Shown one piece after another: positions 7,482-17,306 of a stretch of 29,159 nt of DNA. A program made the position numbers and the translations under genes. This DNA is from an uncultured Bacteroidales bacterium. Its GTDB lineage: Bacteria; Bacteroidota; Bacteroidia; Bacteroidales; P3. The DNA is taken from the NCBI GenBank assembly GCA_937884485.1, contig CALGCG010000022.1, positions 1 to 29,159 on the forward strand, in the 5' to 3' direction. The stretch's first letter is position 1, and each line of letters starts with the position of its first letter. The notes under the pieces are model-generated. The model was not told where the DNA came from. It ran no database searches and saw only the letters and a program-made list of their open reading frames with translations.

Positions 7482-8282
7482 TCATTGGACCTTGGTCATG
7501 CTGAATGTGGCCGTGTAGGTAGTGCCGTCCTCACGTCTGCGCAGTGCCGTCCAATCCATTCTGCCATCTTCTATCGAGGCAATCTCCCACCACTCGCGGA
7601 GCTCCACCTCACCCTCTCCGGAATCCTTCCAACGTGTGCAGAGCAGGTTGCCATCGACAAAATAAGCGTTGAAGACATTGCCGTGCAGCTGCCACTGCCC
7701 ATCGATCTGGTCATAGTAGCGGTAGGTGCCGTCGTCCAGGTATTCCCAGCGATGGTACTCGCCGTCGTCATGCTCCGACTCCAAGCTGGTGACGTGGCCT
7801 TCCCACACGCCGAGAATCGCCTCGCGGTAATCCTCCGGCACCTTGACATACTTGATATCCAACTCGCGGCTCGCCATCACCTGCCCATTGGAGTATATCG
7901 TCTGAACGGAGTACGCCTGGAACTCGTTGTCTGTAATGGATTTAATCTTATATTCAAATACCACCCTGAACTGTTTGTTAGGGAAGTAAGCGAGGGTGAC
8001 GACATCGTCATCGACAGTGACACTGCATGTCCTGTAAGCATCCCACATCTCCATCTCTTCGGTAAACTCGGCACGCGAGGTGCTGATAATGGCGTTGGTA
8101 TCGGAGATGAACGTGATGACCCACTTCTCGTTGGTTGGAGCAGGGAGACCATCGTGTTCGGCGTCAATCCATTTCCCGAGAAGTTTCTGGGAGATATTGT
8201 CACTGTTTCCGTCGCTCTCGTCCTTGCCGCAAGAAACAAAAACCGTAGCCACCAGGGCGATAATCGCAAGAATCTTTTTCAT
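7482..8282 (-). CDS. Lipoprotein with lipocalin-like beta-rich repeats
   Basis: The 266-residue product begins with a lipoprotein signal (hydrophobic residues 4-16, Cys18 in FVSC). The cysteine is followed by G-K-D-E-S-D, similar to the acidic surface-export signal of Bacteroidota lipoproteins, so it may face outside. The mature part has two similar beta-rich halves, each opening with a lipocalin-like G-x-W motif (LLGKWIDAEHDG near residue 35; ILGVWEGHV near 160) and rich in aromatic and acidic residues. This resembles the lipocalin-like or DUF4923/DUF5004-like lipoproteins common in the phylum, but I cannot assign the family securely. No catalytic motif is visible. It has its own promoter box and is the first gene of the phosphatase/PurL-like operon. 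Confidence 0.8.
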   Translation of the reverse strand: MKKILAIIALVATVFVSCGKDESDGNSDNISQKLLGKWIDAEHDGLPAPTNEKWVITFISDTNAIISTSRAEFTEEMEMWDAYRTCSVTVDDDVVTLAYFPNKQFRVVFEYKIKSITDNEFQAYSVQTIYSNGQVMASRELDIKYVKVPEDYREAILGVWEGHVTSLESEHDDGEYHRWEYLDDGTYRYYDQIDGQWQLHGNVFNAYFVDGNLLCTRWKDSGEGEVELREWWEIASIEDGRMDWTALRRREDGTTYTATFSMTKVQ

Positions 8283-8347
8283 CTTTTTTCGGAATAACTT
8301 ATTTATAATCTATCACTTGCAATGAAATACAAACATCCTGTCTTTTG

Positions 8348-8355
8348 CAAAGATA
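8348..8355 (-). promoter_or_regulatory. Promoter -7 box of the lipoprotein operon
   Basis: The minus strand reads TATCTTTG, a consensus TAnnTTTG box, about 65 bases upstream of the lipoprotein ATG. It lies just downstream of the terminator closing the ribosomal-protein operon. No exact TTTG -33 box is seen at the ideal distance. Confidence 0.65.
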
Positions 8356-8379
8356 CAACTTTTTATACAATAAAACAAG

Positions 8380-8414
8380 AAAAAAAAGGAAGCATCCCTT
8401 GTGAGGATGCTCCC
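8380..8414 (-). terminator. Terminator of the thrS-infC-rpmI-rplT-rplS operon
   Basis: Just after the rplS stop the minus strand forms a stem (GGAGCATCC pairing with GGATGCTTCC, one bulge) with a short loop, followed by a run of eight T residues. This is a typical intrinsic terminator. Confidence 0.85.
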
Positions 8415-8446
8415 AGATTCCAAGCATATCGCAAAGAGAACAACCA

Positions 8447-8800
8447 TTAGTGGCGTTTCTCCTTGATACGGGCTTTCTTACCGGTGAGGTCGCGGAGATA
8501 GAAGATGCGGGCGCGGCGCACAGCACCATGCTTGTTGACATCAATCTTCTCGATGAACGGACTGGCGAAGGGGAAGATACGCTCCACTCCGACGCCGTTA
8601 GCGATCTTGCGGACAGTAAAGGTCTCAGTAGCTCCGCTTCCACTGCGCTGCAGCACAACGCCCTGGAAGTTCTGGATTCTCTCTTTGTTTCCTTCCTTAA
8701 TCTTGTAATGGACAGTGATGGTATCGCCAGCCTTGAACTCGGGGAACTCTTTGCGCTCCACCAAATTCTCTACATATTGCATTAATTCAGTTTTTCCCAT
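8447..8800 (-). CDS. rplS: 50S ribosomal protein L19
   Basis: L19 sits at the 30S-50S interface. The 117-residue sequence carries the family pattern: N-terminal helix MQYVENLVERKEFPEFKAGD, the strand TITVHYKIKEGNKERIQNFQG, then VVLQRSGSGATETFTVRKI and a basic C-terminus ending ARIKEKRH, at the usual length. It begins 30 bases after the rplT stop and is followed by a clear terminator, so it is the last gene of the thrS operon here. In many other bacteria rplS instead follows trmD. Confidence 0.97.
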   Translation of the reverse strand: MGKTELMQYVENLVERKEFPEFKAGDTITVHYKIKEGNKERIQNFQGVVLQRSGSGATETFTVRKIANGVGVERIFPFASPFIEKIDVNKHGAVRRARIFYLRDLTGKKARIKEKRH

Positions 8801-8830
8801 GACAAATAGATTTTTTACAGGTTAATAGCT

Positions 8831-9178
8831 TTATTTCTTTACCATCTTCACAACGGCGCTGAAAGCCTCGGGATTGTTCATAGCGAGGTCGGCAAGCACT
8901 TTGCGGTTAAGCTCGATGTTGTTCTTGTGAAGTTCGCCCATAAAAACAGAGTACGAGATACCGTTGATGCGGCAACCGGCATTGATACGGTTGATCCACA
9001 GCGAGCGGAATTCGCGCTTTTTGTTCTTTCTGTCGCGGTAGGCGTAGGTCTGACCCTTTTCCCATTTGTTCTTAGCGACGGTCCATACGTTTTTACCTCT
9101 TCCCCAGTAACCTTTGGTGCGGTTGAGGATTTTCTTTCTGCGTGCTCTTGAAGCAACTGCATTGACTGATCTTGGCAT
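8831..9178 (-). CDS. rplT: 50S ribosomal protein L20
   Basis: L20 binds 23S rRNA early in 50S assembly. The 115-residue product begins MPRSVNAVASRARRKKIL and contains the typical AKNKWEKGQTYAYRDRKNKK and LWINRINAGCR segments. It is preceded by rpmI after an unusually long 128-base gap (9179-9306), in which I see no promoter box. L20 often represses its own operon through mRNA binding in other bacteria; I could not identify such a site here. Confidence 0.97.
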   Translation of the reverse strand: MPRSVNAVASRARRKKILNRTKGYWGRGKNVWTVAKNKWEKGQTYAYRDRKNKKREFRSLWINRINAGCRINGISYSVFMGELHKNNIELNRKVLADLAMNNPEAFSAVVKMVKK

Positions 9179-9306
9179 AGATTTGTTTTAATTTGTTTTT
9201 CGTTCAGGCGGCAGCTCGGCAATTGAGAATAGTGAATTCAGAATTTTTAAAGGCCTGCTGCACTTGTTTGCTCTGTAACAATGGTTAATAACTCCTGTTA
9301 AATCAC

Positions 9307-9501
9307 TTAGGCAAGCAACATTCTCTTGACGCGCTTCTCGTCGTCACAGCTCACAAGAGCAGTGTGGTCGAGGTTACGCTTCTGAGTCGTCTCCTTTTTG
9401 GTCAGGATGTGGCTGTGGTAAGCATGCTTGCGTTTGATTTTGCCGGTGCCGGTGAAGGTGAAACGCTTCTTGGCAGCGGACTTGGTTTTCATTGTAGGCA
9501 T
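9307..9501 (-). CDS. rpmI: 50S ribosomal protein L35
   Basis: The 64-residue, very basic protein starts MPTMKTKSAAKKRFTFTGTG and contains the family KRKHAYHSHILTKK segment. Length and position between infC and rplT match the universally conserved infC-rpmI-rplT arrangement. It follows infC by 48 bases. Confidence 0.97.
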   Translation of the reverse strand: MPTMKTKSAAKKRFTFTGTGKIKRKHAYHSHILTKKETTQKRNLDHTALVSCDDEKRVKRMLLA

Positions 9502-9549
9502 TACTTTACTGTTTTTTTAAGTTAGACTATATATTGATATACTTGGATT

Positions 9550-10119
9550 TCACTTTTTCGGGGCGATGATCATGAGCATGCGCTTGCCTTCGAGGCGGGG
9601 CATCTGCTCAGGCTTGCCGTATTCCAGCAGCGCCTCGGCGAACTTCAGCAGCTGCTGCTCGCCCTGCTCCTTGTAGACGATGCTGCGGCCGCGGAAGAAC
9701 ACGTCGACTTTCACCTTGTTGCCCTCTTTGAGGAAACGGATGGCGTGGTTGAGCTTGAACTCGAAGTCGTGGTCGTCGGTCTGCGGGCTGAGACGTATCT
9801 CCTTGATGACAATCTTGCTCGAGTTGGCCTTGCGTTCCTTCTCGCGTTTCTTCTGCTCGTAGAGGAACTTCTGGTACTCGATGATTTTGCACACCGGCGG
9901 GTTGGCGGTGGGCGAGATCATCACCAGGTCGAGTCCCTGGTCGTAGGCGCGGCGCAAGGCCTCCTTGGTGTTCATGATGGCGGGTTCCATGCCATCGCCT
10001 ACCACACGCACCATCGGCACGTCGATGCGCTCGTTGATGAGGTGCTCAGGCTCTTTGCGGACGGGGCCGCGGTTCCGGTTGTTGTTCCCTACAGGGAGGG
10101 GTTTGAAAGGTGCTGCTAT
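9550..10119 (-). CDS. infC: Translation initiation factor IF-3, probable AUA start
   Basis: IF-3 binds the 30S subunit and enforces start-codon and initiator-tRNA selection. The conserved body (VPMVRVVGDG, GLDLVMISPTANPPVCKI, YQKFLYEQKKREKE, and a C-domain ending GKRMLMIIAPKK) is clear. A GTG at 10020 would remove part of the N-domain. The same frame stays open upstream through NRNRGPVRKEPEHLINERID, which includes the family I-N-E motif, so the true start must lie further up. Between the in-frame TAG at 10134-10132 and that segment there is no ATG, GTG or TTG. The best start is ATA at 10119-10117, nine bases after AGGAG, giving 189 residues. Non-canonical starts are known for infC in other bacteria, where they allow IF-3 to limit its own synthesis. 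It lies 28 bases after thrS. Confidence 0.88.
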   Translation of the reverse strand: MAAPFKPLPVGNNNRNRGPVRKEPEHLINERIDVPMVRVVGDGMEPAIMNTKEALRRAYDQGLDLVMISPTANPPVCKIIEYQKFLYEQKKREKERKANSSKIVIKEIRLSPQTDDHDFEFKLNHAIRFLKEGNKVKVDVFFRGRSIVYKEQGEQQLLKFAEALLEYGKPEQMPRLEGKRMLMIIAPKK

Positions 10120-10133
10120 AACTTGGTTCTCCT
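10117..10133 (-). promoter_or_regulatory. Shine-Dalgarno and AUA start of infC
   Basis: The minus strand reads AGGAG (10133-10129), nine bases, then ATA (10119-10117). A strong Shine-Dalgarno is less usual in Bacteroidota, and no standard start codon is available in the frame between the stop at 10134-10132 and the conserved IF-3 N-domain. This pair therefore decides the start. Confidence 0.6.
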
Positions 10134-10147
10134 ATATTAATTATTTC

Positions 10148-12082
10148 CTATTTCATCACTTCGGCAATCTCATCCTCGATGATTTTGGCGAATGCCTCGG
10201 GCGTCATGCTGCCGAGGTCGCCGGCGCCCTGACGGCGGACGCTGACGGTGCCGTCGGCCACTTCCTTCTCGCCCAGGATGAGCATGAAGGGCACTTTGGC
10301 CAGTTCGGCGTCGCGGATCTTGCGGCCGATTTTCTCGCTGCGTTCGTCGATGGTGCCGCGCAGGCCGAGGTCCTCGAGGCGGGCCTTCATGGCACGGGCC
10401 TCGTCGATGTACTTCTCGCTGACGGGCAGAATCATGAACTGGTCGGGAGTGAGCCACAGCGGGAACTTGCCGCCGGTGTGCTCGATGAGCACGGCGCAGA
10501 AGCGCTCCATGGAGCCGAAGGGGGCGCGGTGGATCATCACCGGGCGGTGCTTCTGGCCGTCGGAGCCGATGTATTCGAGGCCGAAGCGCTCGGGCAGGTT
10601 GTAGTCCACCTGGATGGTACCCAGCTGCCAGCGGCGGCCGATGGCATCCTTGACCATGAAGTCCAGCTTGGGACCGTAGAAGGCGGCCTCGCCCAGCTCC
10701 ACGCGGGCGGGGAGACCCTTCTCCTTGCAGGCTTCGACGATGGCCTGCTCGGCCTTGGCCCAGTTCTCGTCGGTGCCGACGTATTTGGTTGTATTGTTGG
10801 GGTCGCGGAGCGAAATCTGCGCCTCGAAGTTTTCAAAGTTCAAAGCCTTGAAGATGATGGCAATGATGTCCATCACCTTGATGAACTCTTCCTTCACCTG
10901 GTCGGGGCGGCAGAAGATATGGGCGTCGTCCTGAGTAAATGAACGCACGCGCGTGAGGCCGTGGAGCTCGCCGCTCTGCTCGTAGCGGTAGACGGTGCCG
11001 AACTCGGCGATGCGCAGCGGCAGGTCCTTGTAGCTCATGGGCTCGTTCTTGTAGATCATGCAGTGGTGCGGGCAGTTCATGGGCTTCAGCAGGTACTCCT
11101 CGCCCTCCTCGGGGGTGGTGATGGGGCGGAAGGAGTCGGCGCCGTAGTGGTCCCAGTGGCCGCTGGTGACGTAGAGCTGCTTGCCGCCGATGTGCGGGGT
11201 GATGACCTGCTTGTAGCCGTAGCGCTTCTGGATGCGACTCAGGTACTCCTGCAGGCGCAGGCGCAGGTCGGTGCCCTTGGGCAGCCAGATGGGAAGGCCC
11301 TTGCCCACCATGTCGCTGAACATGAAGAGGCCCATCTCCTTGCCAATCTTGCGGTGGTCGCGCTTCTTGGCTTCCTCGAGCATGGTCAGGTACTCGTCGA
11401 GCTCCTTCTTCTTGGGGAAGGAGATGGCGTAGACGCGGGTGAGCTGCTTGCGCTTCTCGTCGCCACGCCAGTAGGCGCCGGCCAGCGAGAGGAGCTTCAC
11501 AGCCTTGATGGCGCTGAAGTCCACCAGGTGCGGGCCGCGGCAGAGGTCGGTGAAGGCACCGCTGTCGTAGAAGCTGATTTCGCCGTCGTTGAGCTCACTG
11601 ATGCGCTCCAGCTTGTACTCGTCGCCCTTCTTGGTGAAGAAGTCTATGGCCTCGGCCTTGGTCACCTCGCGGCGCGTGATGGCGGTCTTGGCCTGCACCA
11701 GCTCCATCATCTTCTTCTCGATTTTCGGGAAGTCCTCGCTGGAGACCTGGTAGTCCATGAAGTCGATGTCGTAGTAGAAGCCGTTCTCGATGGCGGGGCC
11801 GAAGCCGAATTTCACGCCCGGGTAGAGCAGCTCGATGGCCGAAGCCAGCAGGTGGGCCGAGGTGTGCCAGAAAGTCTCCTTGCCCTCCTCGTCGTTCCAG
11901 GTGAGCAGCTGCACGGTGGCATCCTCGTTGATAGGACGGTAGAGTTCCGTCACCTTATCGTTCACTTTGGCAGCAAGGACGTTGCGTGCAAGGCCCTCGC
12001 TGATGCTTTTTGCTATATCGAGAGGGGTGACACCAGCCTCGTGCTGATGTACCGAACCGTCAGGTAATGTGATATTTATCAT
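10148..12082 (-). CDS. thrS: Threonine--tRNA ligase
   Basis: ThrRS charges tRNA-Thr and edits mis-attached serine. The 644 residues show the full class II architecture: TGS domain (1-60), editing domain with HTSAH (H73, H77) and CRGPH (C181, H185), then the catalytic core. Its zinc ligands are Cys337 (MNCPHH), His388 (DDAHIF) and His518 (MIHRAP), with motif 2 around FGTVYRYEQSGELHGLTRVR and the C-terminal anticodon-binding domain from about 545. It starts at ATG 12082 behind a consensus promoter and leads the thrS-infC-rpmI-rplT-rplS operon. Confidence 0.98.
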   Translation of the reverse strand: MINITLPDGSVHQHEAGVTPLDIAKSISEGLARNVLAAKVNDKVTELYRPINEDATVQLLTWNDEEGKETFWHTSAHLLASAIELLYPGVKFGFGPAIENGFYYDIDFMDYQVSSEDFPKIEKKMMELVQAKTAITRREVTKAEAIDFFTKKGDEYKLERISELNDGEISFYDSGAFTDLCRGPHLVDFSAIKAVKLLSLAGAYWRGDEKRKQLTRVYAISFPKKKELDEYLTMLEEAKKRDHRKIGKEMGLFMFSDMVGKGLPIWLPKGTDLRLRLQEYLSRIQKRYGYKQVITPHIGGKQLYVTSGHWDHYGADSFRPITTPEEGEEYLLKPMNCPHHCMIYKNEPMSYKDLPLRIAEFGTVYRYEQSGELHGLTRVRSFTQDDAHIFCRPDQVKEEFIKVMDIIAIIFKALNFENFEAQISLRDPNNTTKYVGTDENWAKAEQAIVEACKEKGLPARVELGEAAFYGPKLDFMVKDAIGRRWQLGTIQVDYNLPERFGLEYIGSDGQKHRPVMIHRAPFGSMERFCAVLIEHTGGKFPLWLTPDQFMILPVSEKYIDEARAMKARLEDLGLRGTIDERSEKIGRKIRDAELAKVPFMLILGEKEVADGTVSVRRQGAGDLGSMTPEAFAKIIEDEIAEVMK

Positions 12083-12119
12083 TATTTATAGTCTATAATA
12101 AGCGTTCTGTTTCAAACTG

Positions 12120-12150
12120 CAAAAATACAACTTTTTTAAATATTGACAAA
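12120..12150 (-). promoter_or_regulatory. thrS promoter
   Basis: On the minus strand TTTG (12150-12147), 19 bases, then TATTTTTG (12127-12120) match the Bacteroidota -33/-7 consensus exactly. The thrS ATG follows about 37 bases downstream of the -7 box. Confidence 0.85.
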
Positions 12151-12300
12151 ATTATTTTTGTGACATGCCCGGAAAAGGTCTCCAGAACATATCGACAAAC
12201 GAACAATTCCATCCCGGAAAAAGCACATAGGAAACTCCCATAAACAAGATACGGATTTTGTTAACAAGCGTTAAATCGGGTGTTTTTCTACCATTCACAG

Positions 12301-12360
12301 CCCTACTAAATCCCACCGCGGTGGGAGTTGGTAGGGAGTTGGTAGGGAGTTGGTAGGTGG
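12301..12360. repeat. Imperfect palindrome followed by 11-bp tandem units (copy 2)
   Basis: Bases 12301-12336 form an inverted repeat with perfect core TCCCACCGCGGTGGGA (12311-12326) and near-perfect outer arms (one mismatch, one G-T pair). From 12326 follow three units AGTTGGTAGGG, AGTTGGTAGGG, AGTTGGTAGGT. The core and 11-mers match the element at 5931-5994, where the centre is ATGG-type instead of GCGG-type. The centre and the outer left arm differ between the copies, yet the pairing in the core is kept. That hints at selection on the structure or at spread as a unit. Confidence 0.85.
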
Positions 12361-12516
12361 TTAACCGGGAGTTTGCACCTCACGGACGCAGGGTAAACCA
12401 TACTCGAAAACGGGGCGGCTGCGAGGGGTGGAAAAAAGACGGCCGCAAGGGGGCGGGAAAAGGGCGCCCGAAGGAGGGAAAAAGTCGGGCTAAAAACACT
12501 CAGGCGAAGAAAAGTT

Positions 12517-12546
12517 TTTGCATTTTAAATATTTTTACTATATTTG
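12517..12546 (+). promoter_or_regulatory. mutB promoter
   Basis: TTTG (12517-12520), 18 bases, then TATATTTG (12539-12546) fit the Bacteroidota consensus. The ATG of the mutase lies 42 bases downstream of the -7 box. Confidence 0.8.
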
Positions 12547-12588
12547 CACTTTAAAGTTAATGATTGATTCAACAATAAAAGACTGATA

Positions 12589-14757
<2,169 letters not shown>

Positions 14758-14763
14758 CAGCTC

Positions 14764-15768
14764 ATGAAAAGAATACTTATTATAGGAATGCTCCTCGCCG
14801 CCACCGCGGCGAGGGCATTCGATTTTAGGGCACAGGCTCCCACAGGGCAGTACCTGTACTACACCGTCATCGCAGGCACGGCCAACGTCAAAGTAGTCAA
14901 CCCCAACTGGGACTCGAAGACACCGCCCTCCGGCGCACTGCAGATTCCTGCCACCGTGACCGACGAGACGGGGACGACCTACAACGTCACCGAGATTGAG
15001 GCGCGCGCCTTCATGCTGTGCGACGCCCTGACGGCCGTGGAGATTTCCGCCGGCGTGACCAGCATCGGCCAGATGGCATTCGCCTTCTGCACCGCGCTGG
15101 CGAGCGTCGAACTGCCCGACGGGCTGACGCAGATAGGTCTCGGAGCCTTCAGCGACTGCGCCTTCTACTCCAACCCGGAAAACTGGAGCGACGACGGCAT
15201 ACTCTACCTGAACCGCTACGCCATCCGCGCCCAGCCCAGCCGCACCGGTACCCTGACGGTGGCCGAAGGGACCGTGGGCACCGCCAACGGCGCTTTCGAG
15301 AACTGCAACCAGGTGGAGCGCATCGTGCTGCCTTCGTCCCTCACCATGATCGGCGGCACCTCCTTCCAGAACTGCCTGTCGATGGACACCCTCGAGGTGC
15401 GGGCAGAGAATCCTCCCGTGCTGGGCGTGAACGCCTTCCAGTCGCTTGAGGATTTCACCATTCTGGTGCCTTGCCACAGCTCCGACGCCTACTCGTCCGC
15501 CAATGGCTGGACAGGCAACGACATTGTGGAGCATTGCGACGAGGAGCCCCAGATAGGCATTGCCACGACCGACGACGCAACAACGGCGTCAATCAGCGTG
15601 ACTACGGGCGGCCTCGTGATTGGGAACACCAGCGGCGAACGCTTCTCCATAAGCGATGCCATGGGACGCCGCGTAGCCGAAAGCCGTGGCGGATATGTGG
15701 CACTGCCCTGCCACGGCATCTACGTGGTCTGCCCGGAGGGCTCCAGGCCCGTCAAGGTTGTATATTAG
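14764..15768 (+). CDS. Secreted leucine-rich-repeat (BspA-like) protein with T9SS-like C-terminal tail
   Basis: The 334-residue protein has a signal peptide (MKRILIIGMLLAATAARA, then FDF) and BspA-type LRR_5 repeats at about 70-135 and 175-230, recognisable by FMLCDALTAVEISAGVTSIG and CTALASVELPDGLTQIGLGA patterns. The last ~70 residues form a separate beta domain, with GLVIGNTSGERFSISDAMGR, a G-x-Y-V core (HGIYVV) and terminal KVVY. That layout is like the type A C-terminal signals of type IX secretion cargo, so it may be exported to or across the outer membrane. It starts six bases after mutB and ends 12 bases before the convergent LysE gene, with no terminator visible between. BspA-like proteins often mediate adhesion; that role here is inference. 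Confidence 0.85.
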   Translation: MKRILIIGMLLAATAARAFDFRAQAPTGQYLYYTVIAGTANVKVVNPNWDSKTPPSGALQIPATVTDETGTTYNVTEIEARAFMLCDALTAVEISAGVTSIGQMAFAFCTALASVELPDGLTQIGLGAFSDCAFYSNPENWSDDGILYLNRYAIRAQPSRTGTLTVAEGTVGTANGAFENCNQVERIVLPSSLTMIGGTSFQNCLSMDTLEVRAENPPVLGVNAFQSLEDFTILVPCHSSDAYSSANGWTGNDIVEHCDEEPQIGIATTDDATTASISVTTGGLVIGNTSGERFSISDAMGRRVAESRGGYVALPCHGIYVVCPEGSRPVKVVY

Positions 15769-15780
15769 GAATTATTTATA

Positions 15781-16623
15781 TTACTCGGCAGCCGGGAGAC
15801 TATCCGCTGTCCCGGCGCTGTCGAGCAGCGAGTCGGACACCATCGAATCAGGCAAAAGCGTGATGTAGGCGGTGTCCATTTTTTCAATCGCTTTGTCGCT
15901 CGAATCACGTCGCATCAAATCATGCACTTTCTGCACGATACCCGTTTTCTGTATGTTCTGCGGAGCAGCCTCCTCGCCTTTGGTCTGGTAGACAATCATC
16001 GATATGACAAGATAGAACGAGAAGGCAATAAGAATGATACCCGTAATCTTGTTGAAGATATTCATGATACGGGCAGTGAACCAATGTTGCAGCATGGCGG
16101 CAAGGCGACATTTGAGGACATCTGTGCCGAACACAGCCAAAAGCATGCCGATGAAGAAATAGTAGCGCTCTGCGACAGCGAGCTCCATCTCGGCCGAGAG
16201 GAAAGTGATGATGGAAACCCAATAGAGCCAAATAAGGGGGTTCAGCACATTGAGCAGGAAACCTTTCAGCATGAGTTCCCACCGCCGCGTCACCTGCTCG
16301 GTACTAAACTTGAGACGATTGTCGGCACTGGCGGCGGATTTCACCTTGCTCCTGTAGGTCAAAACGCCAAAGATACATGTGGCCAAACCGCCAATAATAG
16401 AGACGTAAACATTGTGCAAAAGGGCATTCAAATCAAGGTTTGAAAGCACAGTAAGCATCAGAAGAACAATAATCACATCACTGAGACTGACACCGGCAGC
16501 AAAAAAGACAGCCTTGCGGAATCCATGATGTATACTATTCTGTATCAACGAGAAAAATGCCGGGCCCAAACTAAAGAAGAGCGACAGCAAGACACCACAG
16601 ATGATACCAATTACGAACTCCAT
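15781..16623 (-). CDS. LysE/RhtB-family amino acid exporter-like membrane protein
   Basis: The 280-residue protein has about six hydrophobic segments (residues 1-24, 38-60, 72-90, 118-142, 153-170, 190-212) and the LysE-family features SLGPAFFSLIQNSIHHGF near the N-terminus and LLNVLNPLIWLYW at 123-135. The family exports amino acids or related small molecules. Residues ~213-280 form a hydrophilic, Ser/Asp-rich cytoplasmic tail that usual members lack. An in-frame ATG at 16689 lies upstream of a consensus promoter. I therefore choose ATG 16623 (MEFVIGI), 19 bases past the -7 box, as the start. Substrate is unknown. Confidence 0.87.
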   Translation of the reverse strand: MEFVIGIICGVLLSLFFSLGPAFFSLIQNSIHHGFRKAVFFAAGVSLSDVIIVLLMLTVLSNLDLNALLHNVYVSIIGGLATCIFGVLTYRSKVKSAASADNRLKFSTEQVTRRWELMLKGFLLNVLNPLIWLYWVSIITFLSAEMELAVAERYYFFIGMLLAVFGTDVLKCRLAAMLQHWFTARIMNIFNKITGIILIAFSFYLVISMIVYQTKGEEAAPQNIQKTGIVQKVHDLMRRDSSDKAIEKMDTAYITLLPDSMVSDSLLDSAGTADSLPAAE

Positions 16624-16641
16624 TACTTTAATTTTAATTTG

Positions 16642-16674
16642 CAAAGATACAAACTTTTTATGAAATAGCGCAAA
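16642..16674 (-). promoter_or_regulatory. Promoter of the LysE-family gene
   Basis: On the minus strand TTTG (16674-16671), 21 bases, then TATCTTTG (16649-16642). The -7 box lies just upstream of ATG 16623 and excludes the earlier ATG at 16689 as start. It is divergent from the yceD promoter about 70 bases away. Confidence 0.75.
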
Positions 16675-16719
16675 AAAACATACATTCACGCATAAAAACG
16701 CAAAGAAAATAAGATTTTT

Positions 16720-16750
16720 TTTGTCAGTTCAAAAAATGTTCGTATCTTTG
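16720..16750 (+). promoter_or_regulatory. Promoter of the yceD-rpmF operon
   Basis: TTTG (16720-16723), 19 bases, then TATCTTTG (16743-16750) match the Bacteroidota consensus exactly. AGGAG (16761-16765) follows, seven bases before ATG 16773. Confidence 0.85.
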
Positions 16751-16772
16751 CAAACTCAATAGGAGTGTGAAT

Positions 16773-17285
16773 ATGGGTACGAAAGAAGATATGACAATAC
16801 GGTTTAGCGGTTTAAAACCAGGTAGATACAATTATTCCTACACCCTGACCGACGAGTTCTTTGACGAATGGAAAAACGATGAAATCCGTGGAGGAAAGGT
16901 AGAAATCGAAGCGAAAATGGAGCGCATGGAGCACATGCTGATGTTCACTTTCACCCTTAAGGGGGAGGTGACCACGATGTGCGACCGTTGCCTGGGGGAC
17001 CTGGTGGTTCCCATCGAGGGCGAGGAGCACCTGTGCGTCCGTTTCAGCGACACCGAGACGACCGACGACGAGGATGTCGTCGTGCTGCCGGAGAGCGCCT
17101 TTGAGATCGACCTTGCACAATGGCTGTACGAGTATGTGGCCGTACGCATACCCATGCAGCATATCCACCCCGACGGAGAATGCGACCCAGAGGTGACCAA
17201 ATACATCACCGACGAGGACGAAGAGAGAGAGACGGAAAGCGATGAGATTGACCCTCGCTGGGAAGCCCTTAAGAAGCTGAAATAA
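16773..17285 (+). CDS. YceD/DUF177-family protein
   Basis: The 170-residue acidic protein belongs to the YceD (DUF177) family, which is nearly always encoded just before rpmF and is linked to 23S rRNA processing or accumulation in bacteria and plastids. The conserved C-x-x-C (C70-D-R-C73) follows a beta strand region (LMFTFTLKGEVTTM), and the C-terminus is Asp/Glu-rich. I start at ATG 16773, seven bases after AGGAG. A GTG at 16767 is in frame but only one base past AGGAG. rpmF follows by 21 bases. Confidence 0.9.
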   Translation: MGTKEDMTIRFSGLKPGRYNYSYTLTDEFFDEWKNDEIRGGKVEIEAKMERMEHMLMFTFTLKGEVTTMCDRCLGDLVVPIEGEEHLCVRFSDTETTDDEDVVVLPESAFEIDLAQWLYEYVAVRIPMQHIHPDGECDPEVTKYITDEDEERETESDEIDPRWEALKKLK

Positions 17286-17306
17286 AATAATTAAAAAAGT
17301 AATAAT

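Larger units (their letters stand above)
12083..12588. other. Divergent intergenic region between thrS and mutB
   Basis: This 506-base gap contains the thrS promoter on the minus strand, the second palindrome/11-bp repeat element, a purine-rich G/A stretch (about 12400-12490) without a convincing gene, and the mutB promoter on the plus strand. The short open frame at 12357-12554 begins inside the repeat and has a Lys/Gly/Arg-rich composition; I do not consider it coding. Confidence 0.8.

Noticed and set aside
9179..9306. Long rpmI-rplT spacer as a possible L20-binding leader or internal promoter
   Set aside because: No convincing pseudoknot, rRNA-like mimic or TAnnTTTG box could be recognised by eye.
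12357..12554. 65-codon open frame in the thrS-mutB gap
   Set aside because: Begins within the repeat element, has low-complexity Lys/Gly/Arg composition and overlaps the mutB promoter.
16624..16689. Upstream start for the LysE-family gene
   Set aside because: The promoter -7 box at 16642-16649 lies downstream of it, and the family begins at MEFVIGI.
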